From positions 62,001 to 126,000 of the forward strand of contig JACVCO010000008.1 in assembly GCA_016741995.1 (NCBI GenBank): DNA of 64,000 nt, given 5' to 3'. Origin of the DNA: Hydrogenophaga sp. Lineage in GTDB: Bacteria; Pseudomonadota; Gammaproteobacteria; Burkholderiales; Burkholderiaceae_C. The translations under genes and the position numbers were made by a program. This document shows, in pieces, positions 52,847 through 62,026 of this stretch; within the stretch, counting starts at the first letter, position 1; the number at the start of each line of letters is the position of its first letter. The notes below the pieces were generated by a model. That model worked only from the letters and a program-made list of their open reading frames with translations. It was not told where the DNA came from and searched no databases.

Positions 52847-54829
52847 ATGCTGTATCCCCAGGAATTCGACGTCATCGTGGTGGGCGGCGGCCACGCCGGC
52901 ACCGAGGCCGCGCTGGCCGCGGCCCGCATGGGCTGCGCCACGCTGCTGCTCACGCACAACATCGAGACGCTGGGCCAGATGAGCTGCAACCCCAGCATCG
53001 GCGGCATCGGCAAGGGCCACCTGGTGAAAGAGGTCGACGCACTGGGCGGCGCCATGGCCATCGCCACGGACGAAGGCGGCATCCAGTTCCGCATCCTCAA
53101 CGGCAGCAAGGGCCCGGCGGTGCGCGCCACGCGGGCGCAGGCCGATCGCATCCTCTACAAGGCGGCGATCCGCCACCGGCTGGAGAACCAGCCGAATCTG
53201 TGGCTGTTCCAGCAGGCGGTGGACGACCTGATGGTGGAGGGCGACCGCGTGGTGGGGGCTGTGACGCAAGTGGGGGTTCGCTTCCGCTCGCGCACGGTGG
53301 TGCTCACGGCCGGCACTTTCCTGGACGGCAAGATCCATGTGGGCCTGAACAACTACAGCGCCGGGCGCGCGGGCGATCCGCCGGCGGTGTCGCTGTCGGC
53401 GCGGCTGAAGGAACTGAACCTGCCGCAGGGGCGCCTGAAAACCGGCACGCCGCCGCGGCTGGATGGGCGGACGATCGATTGGTCGAGGTGCACTGAACAA
53501 CCGGGCGATGGCGTGCCCGCGGCCGACGGCACGCCCGCCAGTTCGCCGATGCCGGTGTTCAGCTTCATGGGCAGCGCCGCCATGCACCCGCGCCAGGTGC
53601 CGTGCTGGATCACGCACACCAACGAGCGCACGCACGAGATCATCCGCAGCGGCTTCGACCGCAGCCCCATGTTCACCGGCAAGATCGAGGGCGTGGGCCC
53701 GCGCTACTGCCCGAGCGTGGAGGACAAGATCAACCGCTTCGCCGACAAGGACAGCCACCAGATCTTCCTGGAGCCCGAGGGCCTGACCACGCACGAGGTC
53801 TACCCCAACGGCATTTCCACCAGCCTGCCGTTCGACATCCAGTACGCGCTGGTGCGCAGCATGGCCGGGTTGGAGAACGCGCACATCCTGCGCCCGGGCT
53901 ACGCGATCGAGTACGACTACTTCGACCCGCGCTCGCTCAAGAACAGCTTCGAGACCCGGCAGATCGCCGGCCTGTTCTTCGCCGGCCAGATCAACGGCAC
54001 CACGGGTTACGAAGAGGCGGCGGCGCAAGGCCTGTTTGCGGGCATCAATGCGGCGCTGCAATGTCGGGGCGATGCGCCCTGGCTGCCCTCGCGCGACCAG
54101 GCCTACCTGGGGGTGCTGGTCGACGACCTCGTGACCCAGGGCGTGACCGAGCCCTACCGCATGTTCACCAGCCGCGCCGAGTTCCGCCTGCAGCTGCGCG
54201 AGGACAACGCCGACATGCGCCTGACCGAAGACGGCCGGCGCCTGGGCCTGGTGGACGACGCCCGCTGGGACGCCTTCAGCCGCAAGCGCGACGCGGTTTC
54301 ACGTGAAACCGAGCGCCTCAAGTCGACCTGGGTGAACCCCAGGGTGTTGCCGGCCGAGGAGGGCGAACGCGTGCTGGGCAAGGCCATCGAGCACGAGCAC
54401 AACCTGTTCGATCTGTTGCGCCGGCCGGGGGTGTCGTACGCGGCCCTCATCGGCATGAACGGCGGTGCGTACGCCGCCGAGGCGGTGTCGCCCGACGCCC
54501 TGGGCGAGCTGGCGGGGCCGGTGATCGAGCAGGTGGAGATTGCGGCCAAGTACAGCGGCTACATCGATCGGCAGAAGGCCGACGTGGAGCGCACGGCCGG
54601 GTTCGAGCACCTGCGCCTGCCGGCCGACATCGACTACCTGCAGGTCACCTCGCTGTCGTTCGAGGCGCGGCAGAAGCTGGCCCGGTACCGGCCCGAGACC
54701 CTGGGCCAGGCGGCGCGGATCTCCGGCATCACGCCCGCGAGCATCTCGCTGCTGCTGATTCACCTCAAGAAGCGCGGCTTCAAAGGGTTCGCCACGCTGA
54801 GCGCGCCGGCCGAGGCGGCCGCGCCATGA
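52847..54829 (+). CDS. mnmG: tRNA uridine-5-carboxymethylaminomethyl modification enzyme MnmG (GidA)
   Basis: 660-residue FAD enzyme that works with MnmE to modify the wobble uridine of certain tRNAs. The FAD site is [14 protein letters not shown] near residue 9. The GidA signature blocks [20 protein letters not shown] and [16 protein letters not shown] are present, quoted in full at 20 residues or fewer. The C-terminal MnmE-binding helical domain ends in [15 protein letters not shown] lies 8 nt before ATG 52847. A perfect parS palindrome is embedded at 54294-54311, encoding AVSRETER. Its stop overlaps rsmG by ATGA (54826-54829). Confidence 0.97.
   Translation: MLYPQEFDVIVVGGGHAGTEAALAAARMGCATLLLTHNIETLGQMSCNPSIGGIGKGHLVKEVDALGGAMAIATDEGGIQFRILNGSKGPAVRATRAQADRILYKAAIRHRLENQPNLWLFQQAVDDLMVEGDRVVGAVTQVGVRFRSRTVVLTAGTFLDGKIHVGLNNYSAGRAGDPPAVSLSARLKELNLPQGRLKTGTPPRLDGRTIDWSRCTEQPGDGVPAADGTPASSPMPVFSFMGSAAMHPRQVPCWITHTNERTHEIIRSGFDRSPMFTGKIEGVGPRYCPSVEDKINRFADKDSHQIFLEPEGLTTHEVYPNGISTSLPFDIQYALVRSMAGLENAHILRPGYAIEYDYFDPRSLKNSFETRQIAGLFFAGQINGTTGYEEAAAQGLFAGINAALQCRGDAPWLPSRDQAYLGVLVDDLVTQGVTEPYRMFTSRAEFRLQLREDNADMRLTEDGRRLGLVDDARWDAFSRKRDAVSRETERLKSTWVNPRVLPAEEGERVLGKAIEHEHNLFDLLRRPGVSYAALIGMNGGAYAAEAVSPDALGELAGPVIEQVEIAAKYSGYIDRQKADVERTAGFEHLRLPADIDYLQVTSLSFEARQKLARYRPETLGQAARISGITPASISLLLIHLKKRGFKGFATLSAPAEAAAP
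54294..54311. promoter_or_regulatory. parS centromere site 1 (inside mnmG)
   Basis: CGGTTTCACGTGAAACCG, an 18-bp perfect palindrome. It contains the core GTTTCACGTGAAAC of the bacterial parS consensus TGTTTCACGTGAAACA. ParB (57535-58452) is expected to load here. Confidence 0.92.
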
Positions 54830-55509
54830 GCAAGTTGCCGGAGGCGATGCGCAACGAGCTGCGCCAGGACCTCAAGCTCGGCCTGCGCGCGCTCGACCTC
54901 GCGTTCGACGAGGTCCAGATCGAGTTGCTGCTCGACTACCTGGGCCTGATCGAGAAATGGAACCGGGTCTACAACCTGACGGCGGTGCGCGAGCCGATGG
55001 AGATGCTCAGCCACCACCTGCTCGACAGCCTCGCCGTGGTCGGCCCGCTGGTGCGCGAAACCGACGGGCGCCCGGTGCGCCTGCTCGACGTGGGCTCGGG
55101 CGCCGGCCTGCCGGGGGTGGTGATCGCCATCGCCTGTCCGCACATCGAGGTGACCTGCGTGGACGCGGTGGCCAAGAAGGCCGCGTTCATCCAGCAGGTG
55201 GCATCAGAGCTGGCGCTGGTCAACCTGCACGGGCTGCACAGCCGGGTGGAGACGCTGGACCGCCGCCGGGGTGAGGAGGGCTTTGACGTGATCGCCTCGC
55301 GCGCCTTCGCCTCGCTCGTGGATTTCGTGAACTGGTCGCACCGGGCGCTGCAGATCGGGGGCGTCTGGATGGCGCTCAAGGGCAAGCACCCGCAGGCCGA
55401 GCTGCACGCGCTGCCGCCAGGCATCGAGGTGTTTCACGTGGAACCGGTGGCCGTGCCCGGCCTGAAGGCCGACCGCTGCGTCGTCTGGATGCGCGACCGC
55501 CGCGCTTGA
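54826..55509 (+). CDS. rsmG: 16S rRNA (guanine527-N7)-methyltransferase RsmG (GidB)
   Basis: 227-residue SAM-dependent methyltransferase. The N-terminal family motif is [15 protein letters not shown] near residue 44. The SAM-binding loop is [17 protein letters not shown] near residue 85, and the later [12 protein letters not shown] is conserved. It is coupled to mnmG by a 4-nt overlap. A parS-like site lies in its 3' part (55430-55445). Loss of RsmG is known to give low-level streptomycin resistance in other bacteria. Confidence 0.96.
   Translation: MSKLPEAMRNELRQDLKLGLRALDLAFDEVQIELLLDYLGLIEKWNRVYNLTAVREPMEMLSHHLLDSLAVVGPLVRETDGRPVRLLDVGSGAGLPGVVIAIACPHIEVTCVDAVAKKAAFIQQVASELALVNLHGLHSRVETLDRRRGEEGFDVIASRAFASLVDFVNWSHRALQIGGVWMALKGKHPQAELHALPPGIEVFHVEPVAVPGLKADRCVVWMRDRRA
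55430..55445. promoter_or_regulatory. parS-like site 2 (inside rsmG)
   Basis: TGTTTCACGTGGAACC, differing from the consensus TGTTTCACGTGAAACA at two positions, one of them the last outer base. It lies 1.1 kb from site 1. Confidence 0.75.
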
Positions 55510-55581
55510 TGGCGTTCGCGTCGGCCTGATTCGCGCAGGCCCTCACGTACACTCGACCCCTGCTTTTTCGGGGGCTCCACC

Positions 55582-56196
55582 ATGTTCGGCATTGCGGATT
55601 ACGGCGCGTTCGTCGTCGCCATCGTCGTGTTTCTCGCCATCCCCGGGCCGGGCAACCTGGCTCTCATCACCTCCACCAGCAAGGGTGGGGTGCGGGGCGG
55701 CCTGGCCGCCACCCTGGGTGTGATCGCGGGCGACCAGGTGCTGATGTGGGCGGCGGTGGCCGGCGTGGCCGCACTGCTGGCCGCCACCCCGGCGCTATTC
55801 GGCGCGGTGCAGTGGGTGGGTGCCGCCTACCTGGCCTGGCTGGGCTGGAAGATGCTCAGCGCCAAACCGGGCGACGCCCCGGTGCTCAACATCCGCCCGC
55901 GCCAGTATTTCCAGCAGGCCGCGGCCATCACCCTGCTCAACCCAAAGGCCATCGTGTTCTACATGGCCTTTTTCCCGCTGTTCGTGGACCCGGCCCGTCA
56001 CCAGGGCCTGGTCACCTTCGGCGCCATGGCCGCCACCATCGCTGCGCTCACTTTCCTCTATGGCCTGGGCATGACGCTGTTGGTGCATTTCCTGGCAGAG
56101 CGCTTGCGTGCGAACCCGGTGATCGGCCGCACGCTGGAAAAAATCGCCGGCGTGTTCCTCATCGGCTTCGGCGTGAAGCTGGCCCTCTCGAAATAA
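55582..56196 (+). CDS. LysE/RhtB family exporter
   Basis: 204-residue inner-membrane exporter with about six hydrophobic segments. Family marks: VFLAIPGPGNLALITSTSKG in the first helix (the PGPxxL motif is intact, unlike the copy at 14337), GAAYLAWLGWKML near residue 80 and LLNPKAIVFYMAFFPLFVD near 120. Likely exports an amino acid or similar metabolite; substrate unknown. It is inserted between rsmG and parA on the same strand, 6 nt before parA, so it may share their transcript. Confidence 0.88.
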   Translation: MFGIADYGAFVVAIVVFLAIPGPGNLALITSTSKGGVRGGLAATLGVIAGDQVLMWAAVAGVAALLAATPALFGAVQWVGAAYLAWLGWKMLSAKPGDAPVLNIRPRQYFQQAAAITLLNPKAIVFYMAFFPLFVDPARHQGLVTFGAMAATIAALTFLYGLGMTLLVHFLAERLRANPVIGRTLEKIAGVFLIGFGVKLALSK

Positions 56197-56202
56197 AACC
56201 CC

Positions 56203-56973
56203 ATGGCGAAGATCTTTTGTGTGGCCAACCAGAAGGGCGGCGTCGGCAAGACCACCACCACGGTGAACCTGGCCGCCGGCCTGGCCAAGGTGGGGCAGCG
56301 CGTGTTGATGGTCGACCTCGACCCCCAGGGCAATGCCACCATGGGCTCGGGCGTGGACAAGCGCTCGATGAAGCTCTCGGTCTACGACGTGCTGCTCGAA
56401 TCCGCCTCGGTCAATGAGGCGGCCGTCTTCTCGGAAAAGTGCGGCTACCACGTGCTTGGCGCCAACCGCGAACTCGCGGGCGCCGAGGTGGAGCTGGTGG
56501 AGGTGGAGCGCCGCGAGCGCCGGCTCAAGCAGGCCCTGGCCGCGGTGAGCGAGCAGTTCGATTTCGTGCTGATCGACTGCCCGCCGTCCCTGAGCATGCT
56601 CACCCTCAACGGCCTGTGCTCGGCGCACGGCGTGATCGTGCCCATGCAGTGCGAGTACTTCGCGCTCGAAGGGCTGACGGACCTGGTCAACACCATCAAG
56701 CAGGTGCACGCCAACCTCAACAAGGATCTGCAGATCATCGGCCTGCTGCGCGTGATGTTCGACCCGCGCATCACCCTGCAACAGCAGGTGAGCGACCAGC
56801 TCAAGGCCCACTTCGGCGACAAGGTGTTCGACACCGTGATTCCGCGCAACGTGCGCCTGGCGGAAGCGCCCAGCTACGGCCTGCCCGGCGTGGTGTTCGA
56901 TCCGTCCGCGCGCGGCAGCCAGGCCTTCCTCACCTTCGCCGAGGAGATGGTCCAGCGCATCAAGACGATGTGA
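56203..56973 (+). CDS. parA: chromosome partitioning ATPase ParA (Soj)
   Basis: 256-residue Walker-type ATPase that binds DNA non-specifically and moves ParB-parS complexes. Deviant Walker A KGGVGKTT is at residues 11-18, Walker A' is in VLMVDLDPQGNAT near 40, and the switch FVLIDCPPSLSMLT lies near 121. No N-terminal helix-turn-helix, so it is chromosomal type Ib. No Shine-Dalgarno is evident; it may be coupled to the LysE gene 6 nt upstream. parS-like site 3 lies just after its stop codon. Confidence 0.96.
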   Translation: MAKIFCVANQKGGVGKTTTTVNLAAGLAKVGQRVLMVDLDPQGNATMGSGVDKRSMKLSVYDVLLESASVNEAAVFSEKCGYHVLGANRELAGAEVELVEVERRERRLKQALAAVSEQFDFVLIDCPPSLSMLTLNGLCSAHGVIVPMQCEYFALEGLTDLVNTIKQVHANLNKDLQIIGLLRVMFDPRITLQQQVSDQLKAHFGDKVFDTVIPRNVRLAEAPSYGLPGVVFDPSARGSQAFLTFAEEMVQRIKTM

Positions 56974-56981
56974 GCCGGGGC

Positions 56982-56997
56982 TGTTCCACGTGAAACC
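56982..56997. promoter_or_regulatory. parS-like site 3 (between parA and parB, over a start codon)
   Basis: TGTTCCACGTGAAACC, two mismatches to the consensus TGTTTCACGTGAAACA. The GTG in its CACGTG core is the start codon of the hydrolase gene at 56990. Confidence 0.8.
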
Positions 56998-57535
56998 CGA
57001 GAACGTCCTGATCCTGCCCGGCTGGCAGAACAGCGGGCCCGAACATTGGCAAAGCCGCTGGGAGAAAGCCCATGGCTACCAGCGCGTCGAGCAGCACGAC
57101 TGGATGACGCCGCAGCGCGGCGACTGGATGGCGCGGCTCGAAGACGTGGTGCTGGCCGCCGATGGCCCGGTGGTGCTGGTGGCGCACAGCCTGGGCTGCA
57201 TCCTCACGGCGGCCTGGGCCGCGCACTCGAAGAACACCGCGCGCGTGCGCGGCGCGCTGCTGGTGGCGCCGGGCGATGCCGAGCGCGATGACTTGCGCGA
57301 TCAGCTGCCGAGCTGGTCGCCCATCGTGCGCCAGCGCCTGCCGTTCCCGTCGCACCTGATCGGCAGCCACGACGACCCGTACTGCCGCTTCGACCGCGCC
57401 CAGGGCTTTGCCGCCGATTGGGGCGCCCGCTTCACCGATCTCGGCAACGCCGGGCACATCAACGCCGATTCCGGCCTGGGCGACTGGCCCGAGGGCCACG
57501 CCTGGCTCCAGGCATTCACGAAAGACACGCACTGA
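56990..57535 (+). CDS. RBBP9/YdeN-type alpha/beta hydrolase
   Basis: 181-residue serine hydrolase. The N-terminal family block is LILPGWQNSGPEHWQSRWE near residue 7. The nucleophile Ser lies in LVAHSLGCI near residue 68, the Asp in GSHDDPYC near 126 and the His in GNAGHINADSG near 154. The natural substrate is unknown. It lies inside the segregation block, 16 nt after parA and overlapping parB by 1 nt (TGATG). The only good start is GTG 56990 within a parS-like site, without a clear ribosome site. Confidence 0.88.
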   Translation: MKPENVLILPGWQNSGPEHWQSRWEKAHGYQRVEQHDWMTPQRGDWMARLEDVVLAADGPVVLVAHSLGCILTAAWAAHSKNTARVRGALLVAPGDAERDDLRDQLPSWSPIVRQRLPFPSHLIGSHDDPYCRFDRAQGFAADWGARFTDLGNAGHINADSGLGDWPEGHAWLQAFTKDTH

Positions 57536-58452
57536 TGGTCAACAAGAAACCCAAAGGCCTGGGCCGTGGGCTCGAAGCGCTGCTCGGCCCCAAGGTCGAA
57601 GACCGGCCCGCCACCGAGGCGCCGGCCGGTGCGCCGTCCAGCCTGTCGCTCGACGAGCTGGTGCCCGGCCAGTACCAGCCGCGCACCCGCATGGACGAGG
57701 GCGCGCTGTACGAGCTGGCCGAGAGCATCAAGGCGCAGGGCATCATGCAGCCGATCCTGGTGCGCAAGCTCACCAGCGGCCCGAACGCCGGCAAGCACGA
57801 GATCATTGCGGGCGAGCGGCGCTTCCGCGCCTCGAAGCTGGCCGGCCTGAACGCCGTGCCGGTGCTGGTGCGCGAGGTGCCCGACGAGGCCGCCGCGGCC
57901 ATGGCGCTGATCGAGAACATCCAGCGCGAAGACCTCAACCCGCTCGAAGAGGCCCATGGCCTGCAACGGCTGGTGAAAGAGTTTGGGCTCACTCACGAAC
58001 AGGCCGCGCAGGCCGTGGGCCGCTCGCGCAGCGCCGCCAGCAACCTGCTGCGCCTGCTGCAGCTTGCCGACCCGGTGCAGACCATGCTCATGGCTGGCGA
58101 CATCGACATGGGCCATGCGCGCGCGCTGCTGCCGCTGGACAAGGCGGCGCAGATCACCACGGCGAACCAGATCGCCACGAAAAAGCTGTCGGTGCGCGAG
58201 GCCGAAAGCCTGGTGAAGAAGCTCTCGGCCGAGTTCGCGCTCGCGCCGCAGAAGCCACGCAAGGAAAAGTCGCGCGACATCCGGCGGGTGGAAGAAGAAC
58301 TGGCCGACCTGCTGACCGCCGAGGTCGAGGTGCGCGTGAAGAAGCGCGTCAAGCGCCACGGCCGGACCGAGGAGATGGGCGAACTCGCCATCCAGTTCGG
58401 CTCGCTCGACGCGCTCAACGGCCTCATCGAGCGCTTGCGCGCCGGCGGCTGA
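57535..58452 (+). CDS. parB: chromosome partitioning protein ParB (Spo0J)
   Basis: 305-residue CTP-dependent DNA clamp that loads at parS and spreads. The N-terminal ParA-stimulating peptide is KKPKGLGRGLEALLG. The CTP-binding motifs are GERRFR at residues 93-98 and ENIQRE at 127-132. The helix-turn-helix for parS is near residues 150-175 (LTHEQAAQAVGRSRSAASNL). The C-terminal dimerisation domain ends in LDALNGLIERLRAGG. Coupled to the hydrolase gene by TGATG. Three parS-like sites lie within 3.3 kb upstream. Confidence 0.96.
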   Translation: MVNKKPKGLGRGLEALLGPKVEDRPATEAPAGAPSSLSLDELVPGQYQPRTRMDEGALYELAESIKAQGIMQPILVRKLTSGPNAGKHEIIAGERRFRASKLAGLNAVPVLVREVPDEAAAAMALIENIQREDLNPLEEAHGLQRLVKEFGLTHEQAAQAVGRSRSAASNLLRLLQLADPVQTMLMAGDIDMGHARALLPLDKAAQITTANQIATKKLSVREAESLVKKLSAEFALAPQKPRKEKSRDIRRVEEELADLLTAEVEVRVKKRVKRHGRTEEMGELAIQFGSLDALNGLIERLRAGG

Positions 58453-58479
58453 GGCCGCTCCCCGGCGCGGCACCGGCGA

Positions 58480-58983
58480 TCAGTTGATCGCGGGCGCCGC
58501 TTCCATCGACGGCCGGTGGATGTGGCCGGCCGCGCCGTTGGCCTTGGCCGTCTGGTAGTGCCACTCGATGTCGAGCACGCCCGCGAGCGTGCCATCGTCC
58601 GCAAAGCCGCCGATGGGGCCGAACATGAAGCCGAGCAGGATCAGCCCGTTTGGCCCGGTGAATGGTTGGTGCGTGATGCCGCCGGCCTCGACCATGTAGT
58701 CGCCCGGGAACACCTCGCCGTGCTCGTAGCCGAAGCCGCCTTCCAGGATGTAGGCGTGCGCGGCACCGAAGTGCTTGTGCACGCCGGCCACGGTGCCCGG
58801 CTCCACCTTGAGCAGGATCACCAGCAGGCTGGAGGCGTCGTCGCAGTGCAGCAGCTTGAAGTGCGTGCCCGGCATGCCCCAGGGCGTCCAGGGGATCTCT
58901 TTGCTGCGCACGATGAGCGAGCCGTCGGGGTAGCGCAGGGAAACGCGCGGGTCGGTGCCGGTCTTGGCGTGGGTGATGGGCAT
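58480..58983 (-). CDS. cupin-domain protein, 2,4'-dihydroxyacetophenone dioxygenase-like
   Basis: 167 residues. The cupin core has the metal-ligand motif VHKHFGAAHAYILEG near residue 68 (HxH, then a further His and the Glu of the second ligand set) and GDYMVEAGGITHQPF as the second cupin motif. Length and layout match the DAD-dioxygenase/ChrR-like cupins (~165-180 residues), some of which cleave aryl ketones. Activity is unproven. GGAG lies 8 nt before ATG 58983. Divergent from an AraC regulator (175-nt gap, no gene seen), which may control it. Confidence 0.8.
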   Translation of the reverse strand: MPITHAKTGTDPRVSLRYPDGSLIVRSKEIPWTPWGMPGTHFKLLHCDDASSLLVILLKVEPGTVAGVHKHFGAAHAYILEGGFGYEHGEVFPGDYMVEAGGITHQPFTGPNGLILLGFMFGPIGGFADDGTLAGVLDIEWHYQTAKANGAAGHIHRPSMEAAPAIN

Positions 58984-59158
58984 GGGGTGTCTCCGTGGGG
59001 GTGAACGCGGCTTCGGTGGCCGCGAGCGCATGCTCGGCACGCAGCCCCGCGCGGCCCTGCGGGTAAGCCCTCGAACCGCGGCGCACCGCCCGGCGCAATG
59101 CCGGTTTTTCGACAGAAACCCGCTAGGACGACAGCGGCACGCGCCCTAGCATCGCGCC

Positions 59159-60061
59159 ATGACGCCCGCCCACGCCAGCGCCTGGACCACCGCCGAAACC
59201 ATCGGCCGCTTCGCGCACGCCGAACCCGAGCGCGTGCTGCGCACGCAGGCCGGCGAGGTGGTGGGCGCGGTGTGGTCGCACCCGCCCACGCACACGCGCG
59301 TGCAGGGCCTGGACCACCACGCGCTCGCCCTGCACCTGTCGGGTTGCACGCTGGTGGAGAAGTGGGCCGACGGCCGCCTGGTGGGCCACCGCTCGCGCGT
59401 GGGCAGTGTGAGCCTGGTGCCCGCCGGGCGCGATTCGGAATGGCTCATTGGCGGCCACTGCCGCGTGGCACACGCCTACGTGCACCCGGTGGCGCTGGCC
59501 GAAGCCGCCGAGCGCCTGGAGCGCCGCTGGCCGCACGACGGGCTGGGCGACTTCTTCGCGCGGGAAGACGCGCAACTGGCGCGCCTGCTGCAATGGCTCG
59601 TGCACGAGGCGCTGCACGACCGGCTCGACCCCTTCGCGCAAGAGCAGTGGCAGGCCCTGCTGCTGGGGCATCTGGTGCGGCTCGGCACCGGGGCCGATGC
59701 CGGTGCGGGAGACCCCGATGCGCGCCGCCTGACCCTCACCGGCGCCACGCTGCGCCGGCTGTTCGCGCACGTGGACGACCACCTCGCCGGCGGCCTCACG
59801 CTGCGCGCGCTGGCCGCCATCGCCCACCTTTCGCCTGACCACTTCCTGCGCGCCTTCAAGCTCGCGGTGGGCCAGACGCCGCACCGCTACGTGCTCGACC
59901 GGCGCCTGGTGCGCGCCCAGGAATTGCTGGCGCGCAGCGAGCGCGCGGTGGCCGAGGTGGCGCGCGAGACGGGCTTTCGGGGTGCGAGCCATTTCTCGGC
60001 CGCGTTCCGGCGCCAGTACGGGCTCACGCCCAGCGCCTGGCGGGCGCAACGCCGGCGCTGA
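59159..60061 (+). CDS. AraC family transcriptional regulator
   Basis: 300 residues. The N-terminal effector domain has LDHHALALHLSGCTLVEKW and SVSLVPAGRDSEWLIG. The C-terminal double helix-turn-helix (~195-295) has LRALAAIAHLSPDHFLRAFK and the second motif VAEVARETGFRGASHFSAAF with RRQYGLTPSAWR, the AraC signature. Probably regulates the divergent cupin gene. TAGCAT (59147-59152) ends 6 nt before the ATG without a ribosome site. Confidence 0.92.
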   Translation: MTPAHASAWTTAETIGRFAHAEPERVLRTQAGEVVGAVWSHPPTHTRVQGLDHHALALHLSGCTLVEKWADGRLVGHRSRVGSVSLVPAGRDSEWLIGGHCRVAHAYVHPVALAEAAERLERRWPHDGLGDFFAREDAQLARLLQWLVHEALHDRLDPFAQEQWQALLLGHLVRLGTGADAGAGDPDARRLTLTGATLRRLFAHVDDHLAGGLTLRALAAIAHLSPDHFLRAFKLAVGQTPHRYVLDRRLVRAQELLARSERAVAEVARETGFRGASHFSAAFRRQYGLTPSAWRAQRRR

Positions 60062-60168
60062 ACCCGCGCCGGGCGTGCCCGCCGATTGAACCGAAACCGC
60101 GCCGGCCCCGACCCAGGGGAGCCGGCGGACATGGGGTTTGCCGGCATCCACCCGAACCGGAGACCGAC

Positions 60169-60501
60169 ATGAACCTCACCCCGACCCACGCCGCCGCCGC
60201 GGTGCTGCTGGCCGCCCTCATGACGCTGGGCGGTGCCGCCCACGCGCGTGGCGCCTCGGACACGCTGGCCCATTGCCCCTGGGGCGACCTCGGTTGCCGC
60301 AACCCGCCGCCCGCCACCGCGCTGAAAGGCCTCTCCGCCCAGCCCGCCCAGGCGCGCCTGGCCTGCGACCCGGACCTCTCGACGCCCGACGAGTGCTGGA
60401 CGAACTGCAAGACCGAAGACGACATCACCATCTGCGACATCATCAAGCTCGACACCTTCTGGCCCGAAAGCCCGCGCCAGGGCGGCTTCAAGACGCGGTG
60501 A
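60169..60501 (+). CDS. small exported Cys-rich protein, unknown
   Basis: 110 residues with a clear signal peptide (hydrophobic AAAAVLLAALMTLGGAA, cleavage near HARG at residue ~27). The mature ~83 residues hold six Cys in two groups (CPWGDLGC; then C-x11-C-x3-C-x8-C), enough for three disulfides. No known family is recognised. GGAG lies 7 nt before the ATG. It stands alone between the AraC gene and a convergent flavoprotein gene; a hairpin separates the two stop codons. A periplasmic or secreted role is inferred from the signal peptide. Confidence 0.75.
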   Translation: MNLTPTHAAAAVLLAALMTLGGAAHARGASDTLAHCPWGDLGCRNPPPATALKGLSAQPAQARLACDPDLSTPDECWTNCKTEDDITICDIIKLDTFWPESPRQGGFKTR

Positions 60502-60508
60502 GCGAGGC

Positions 60509-60528
60509 CCCGCGCAACGCGGCGCGGG
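60509..60528. terminator. GC hairpin between convergent genes
   Basis: CCCGCGC-AACGCG-GCGCGGG lies in the 36-nt gap between the two convergent stop codons. No T-run follows on either strand, so it could act only as a weak or factor-assisted bidirectional terminator. Confidence 0.4.
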
Positions 60529-60537
60529 CCGGCTGCT

Positions 60538-61962
60538 TCAGATCGCGAAGATCTTGCCCGGGTTGAGGATGTTGTCCGGGTCGAGTGCGCGCTTGACGGT
60601 GCGCATCATGTCCACCGCGCCCGCGCCGGCTTCGTCGAGCAGGAAGCCCATCTTGTGCAGGCCCACGCCGTGCTCGCCGGTGCAGGTGCCTTCGAGCTGC
60701 AGCGCGCGCGTCACCAGCTTGACGTTGAGCTCCTCGGCCACGCGGCGCTCGTCCGCGTTGTCGGGGTCGATCAGGTAGCCGAAGTGGAAGTTGCCGTCGC
60801 CCACGTGGCCGACGAGGAAGTAGGGCAGGCCCGCCGCGTCGGCCTCGGCCACGGAGTCGAGCAGGCAGTCGGCCAGGCGGCTGATGGGCACGCAGGTGTC
60901 GGTGCTCACGGCGCGGCAGCCGGGCTTGCTCTGGATGGCCGCGAAATAGGCGTTGTGCCGCGCGGTCCACAGGCGCGTGCGCTCTTCGGGCGTCACGGCC
61001 CACTCGAACGCGTTGCCACCGAACTCGCTGGCGATCTCCTGCACCGTCTCGGCCTGTTCCTTCACGCTCGCGGGCGAGCCGTGGAACTCCATCAGCAGCA
61101 TGTGTTCTTCGCGCAGGCCGAGCTTGCTGTGCGCGTTGACCATGCGCACGGTGTTGGCGTCGATCAGCTCGCAGCGCGCGATCGGCACGCCGAGCTGGAT
61201 CACCTGGATCACGGTGCGCACCGCGGCCTCGATGGTCGGGAAGGAGCAGATCGCGGCCGAGATCGCCTCGGGCAACGGATAGAGCTTGAGCGTGACCTCG
61301 GTGATCACACCGAGCGTGCCCTCGCTGCCCACCATCAGGCGCGTGAGGTCGTAGCCCGCGCTGCTCTTTTTGGCGCGCGTGCCGGTGCGGATGACGTCGC
61401 CTTTGGCCGTGACCACCTCGAGCGCGAGCACGTTCTCGCGCATGGTGCCGTAGCGCACGGCGTTGGTGCCGCTGGCGCGCGTGGCCGCCATGCCGCCGAG
61501 GGACGCATCGGCGCCCGGGTCGATGGGGAAGAACAGGCCCTCGCTCTTCACGGCCTCGTTGAGCGCCTTGCGCGTCACGCCGGGCTGCACCGTCACCGTC
61601 AGGTCTTCGGCGTTGATGGCCAGCACCTGGTTCATGCGGCCCACGTCGATGCTGATGCCGCCCTGCACCGCAAGCAGGTGGCCTTCCAGCGAAGAGCCCA
61701 CACCGAAAGGAATCACCGGCACCTTGTGCTGCGCGCACAGCGCCACGGCATCGGCCACGTCCTGCGTGCTTTCGGCGAAGACCACGGCGGCTGGCGGTGG
61801 CACCGTGAAGGTGGACTCGTCGCGCCCGTGTTGCTCGCGCACCGCGAGCGCCGTGGAGCACCGCGCACCGAAACGCGCCTGCAACGCAGCGAGGAATTCG
61901 GCGGGCACCGCGCGCTGATGAACCGTGGGCAGCAGGTGGGTGATGTCGGTGGGGGCGTTCAT
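60538..61962 (-). CDS. FAD-binding oxidase, D-lactate dehydrogenase/GlcD type
   Basis: 474 residues. The PCMH-type FAD domain (~40-220) has VIPFGVGSSLEGHLLAVQGG near residue 84 and PGADASLGGMAATRASGTNA near 150. The C-terminal FAD-oxidase cap ends with LVGHVGDGNFHFGYL and TGEHGVGLHKMGFL, then RALDPDNILNPGKIF. This pattern matches D-lactate dehydrogenase (cytochrome) and glycolate oxidase subunit GlcD. No glcE/glcF follow, so single-subunit D-lactate or D-2-hydroxyacid dehydrogenase is most likely. GGAG precedes ATG 61962. Confidence 0.88.
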   Translation of the reverse strand: MNAPTDITHLLPTVHQRAVPAEFLAALQARFGARCSTALAVREQHGRDESTFTVPPPAAVVFAESTQDVADAVALCAQHKVPVIPFGVGSSLEGHLLAVQGGISIDVGRMNQVLAINAEDLTVTVQPGVTRKALNEAVKSEGLFFPIDPGADASLGGMAATRASGTNAVRYGTMRENVLALEVVTAKGDVIRTGTRAKKSSAGYDLTRLMVGSEGTLGVITEVTLKLYPLPEAISAAICSFPTIEAAVRTVIQVIQLGVPIARCELIDANTVRMVNAHSKLGLREEHMLLMEFHGSPASVKEQAETVQEIASEFGGNAFEWAVTPEERTRLWTARHNAYFAAIQSKPGCRAVSTDTCVPISRLADCLLDSVAEADAAGLPYFLVGHVGDGNFHFGYLIDPDNADERRVAEELNVKLVTRALQLEGTCTGEHGVGLHKMGFLLDEAGAGAVDMMRTVKRALDPDNILNPGKIFAI

Positions 61963-62026
61963 GGGCGGTCTCCGGCGCGCGTTCTGTGGAACGCGGCAGT
62001 TTACGCCCGGGGGCCCCGGGGCGGGG

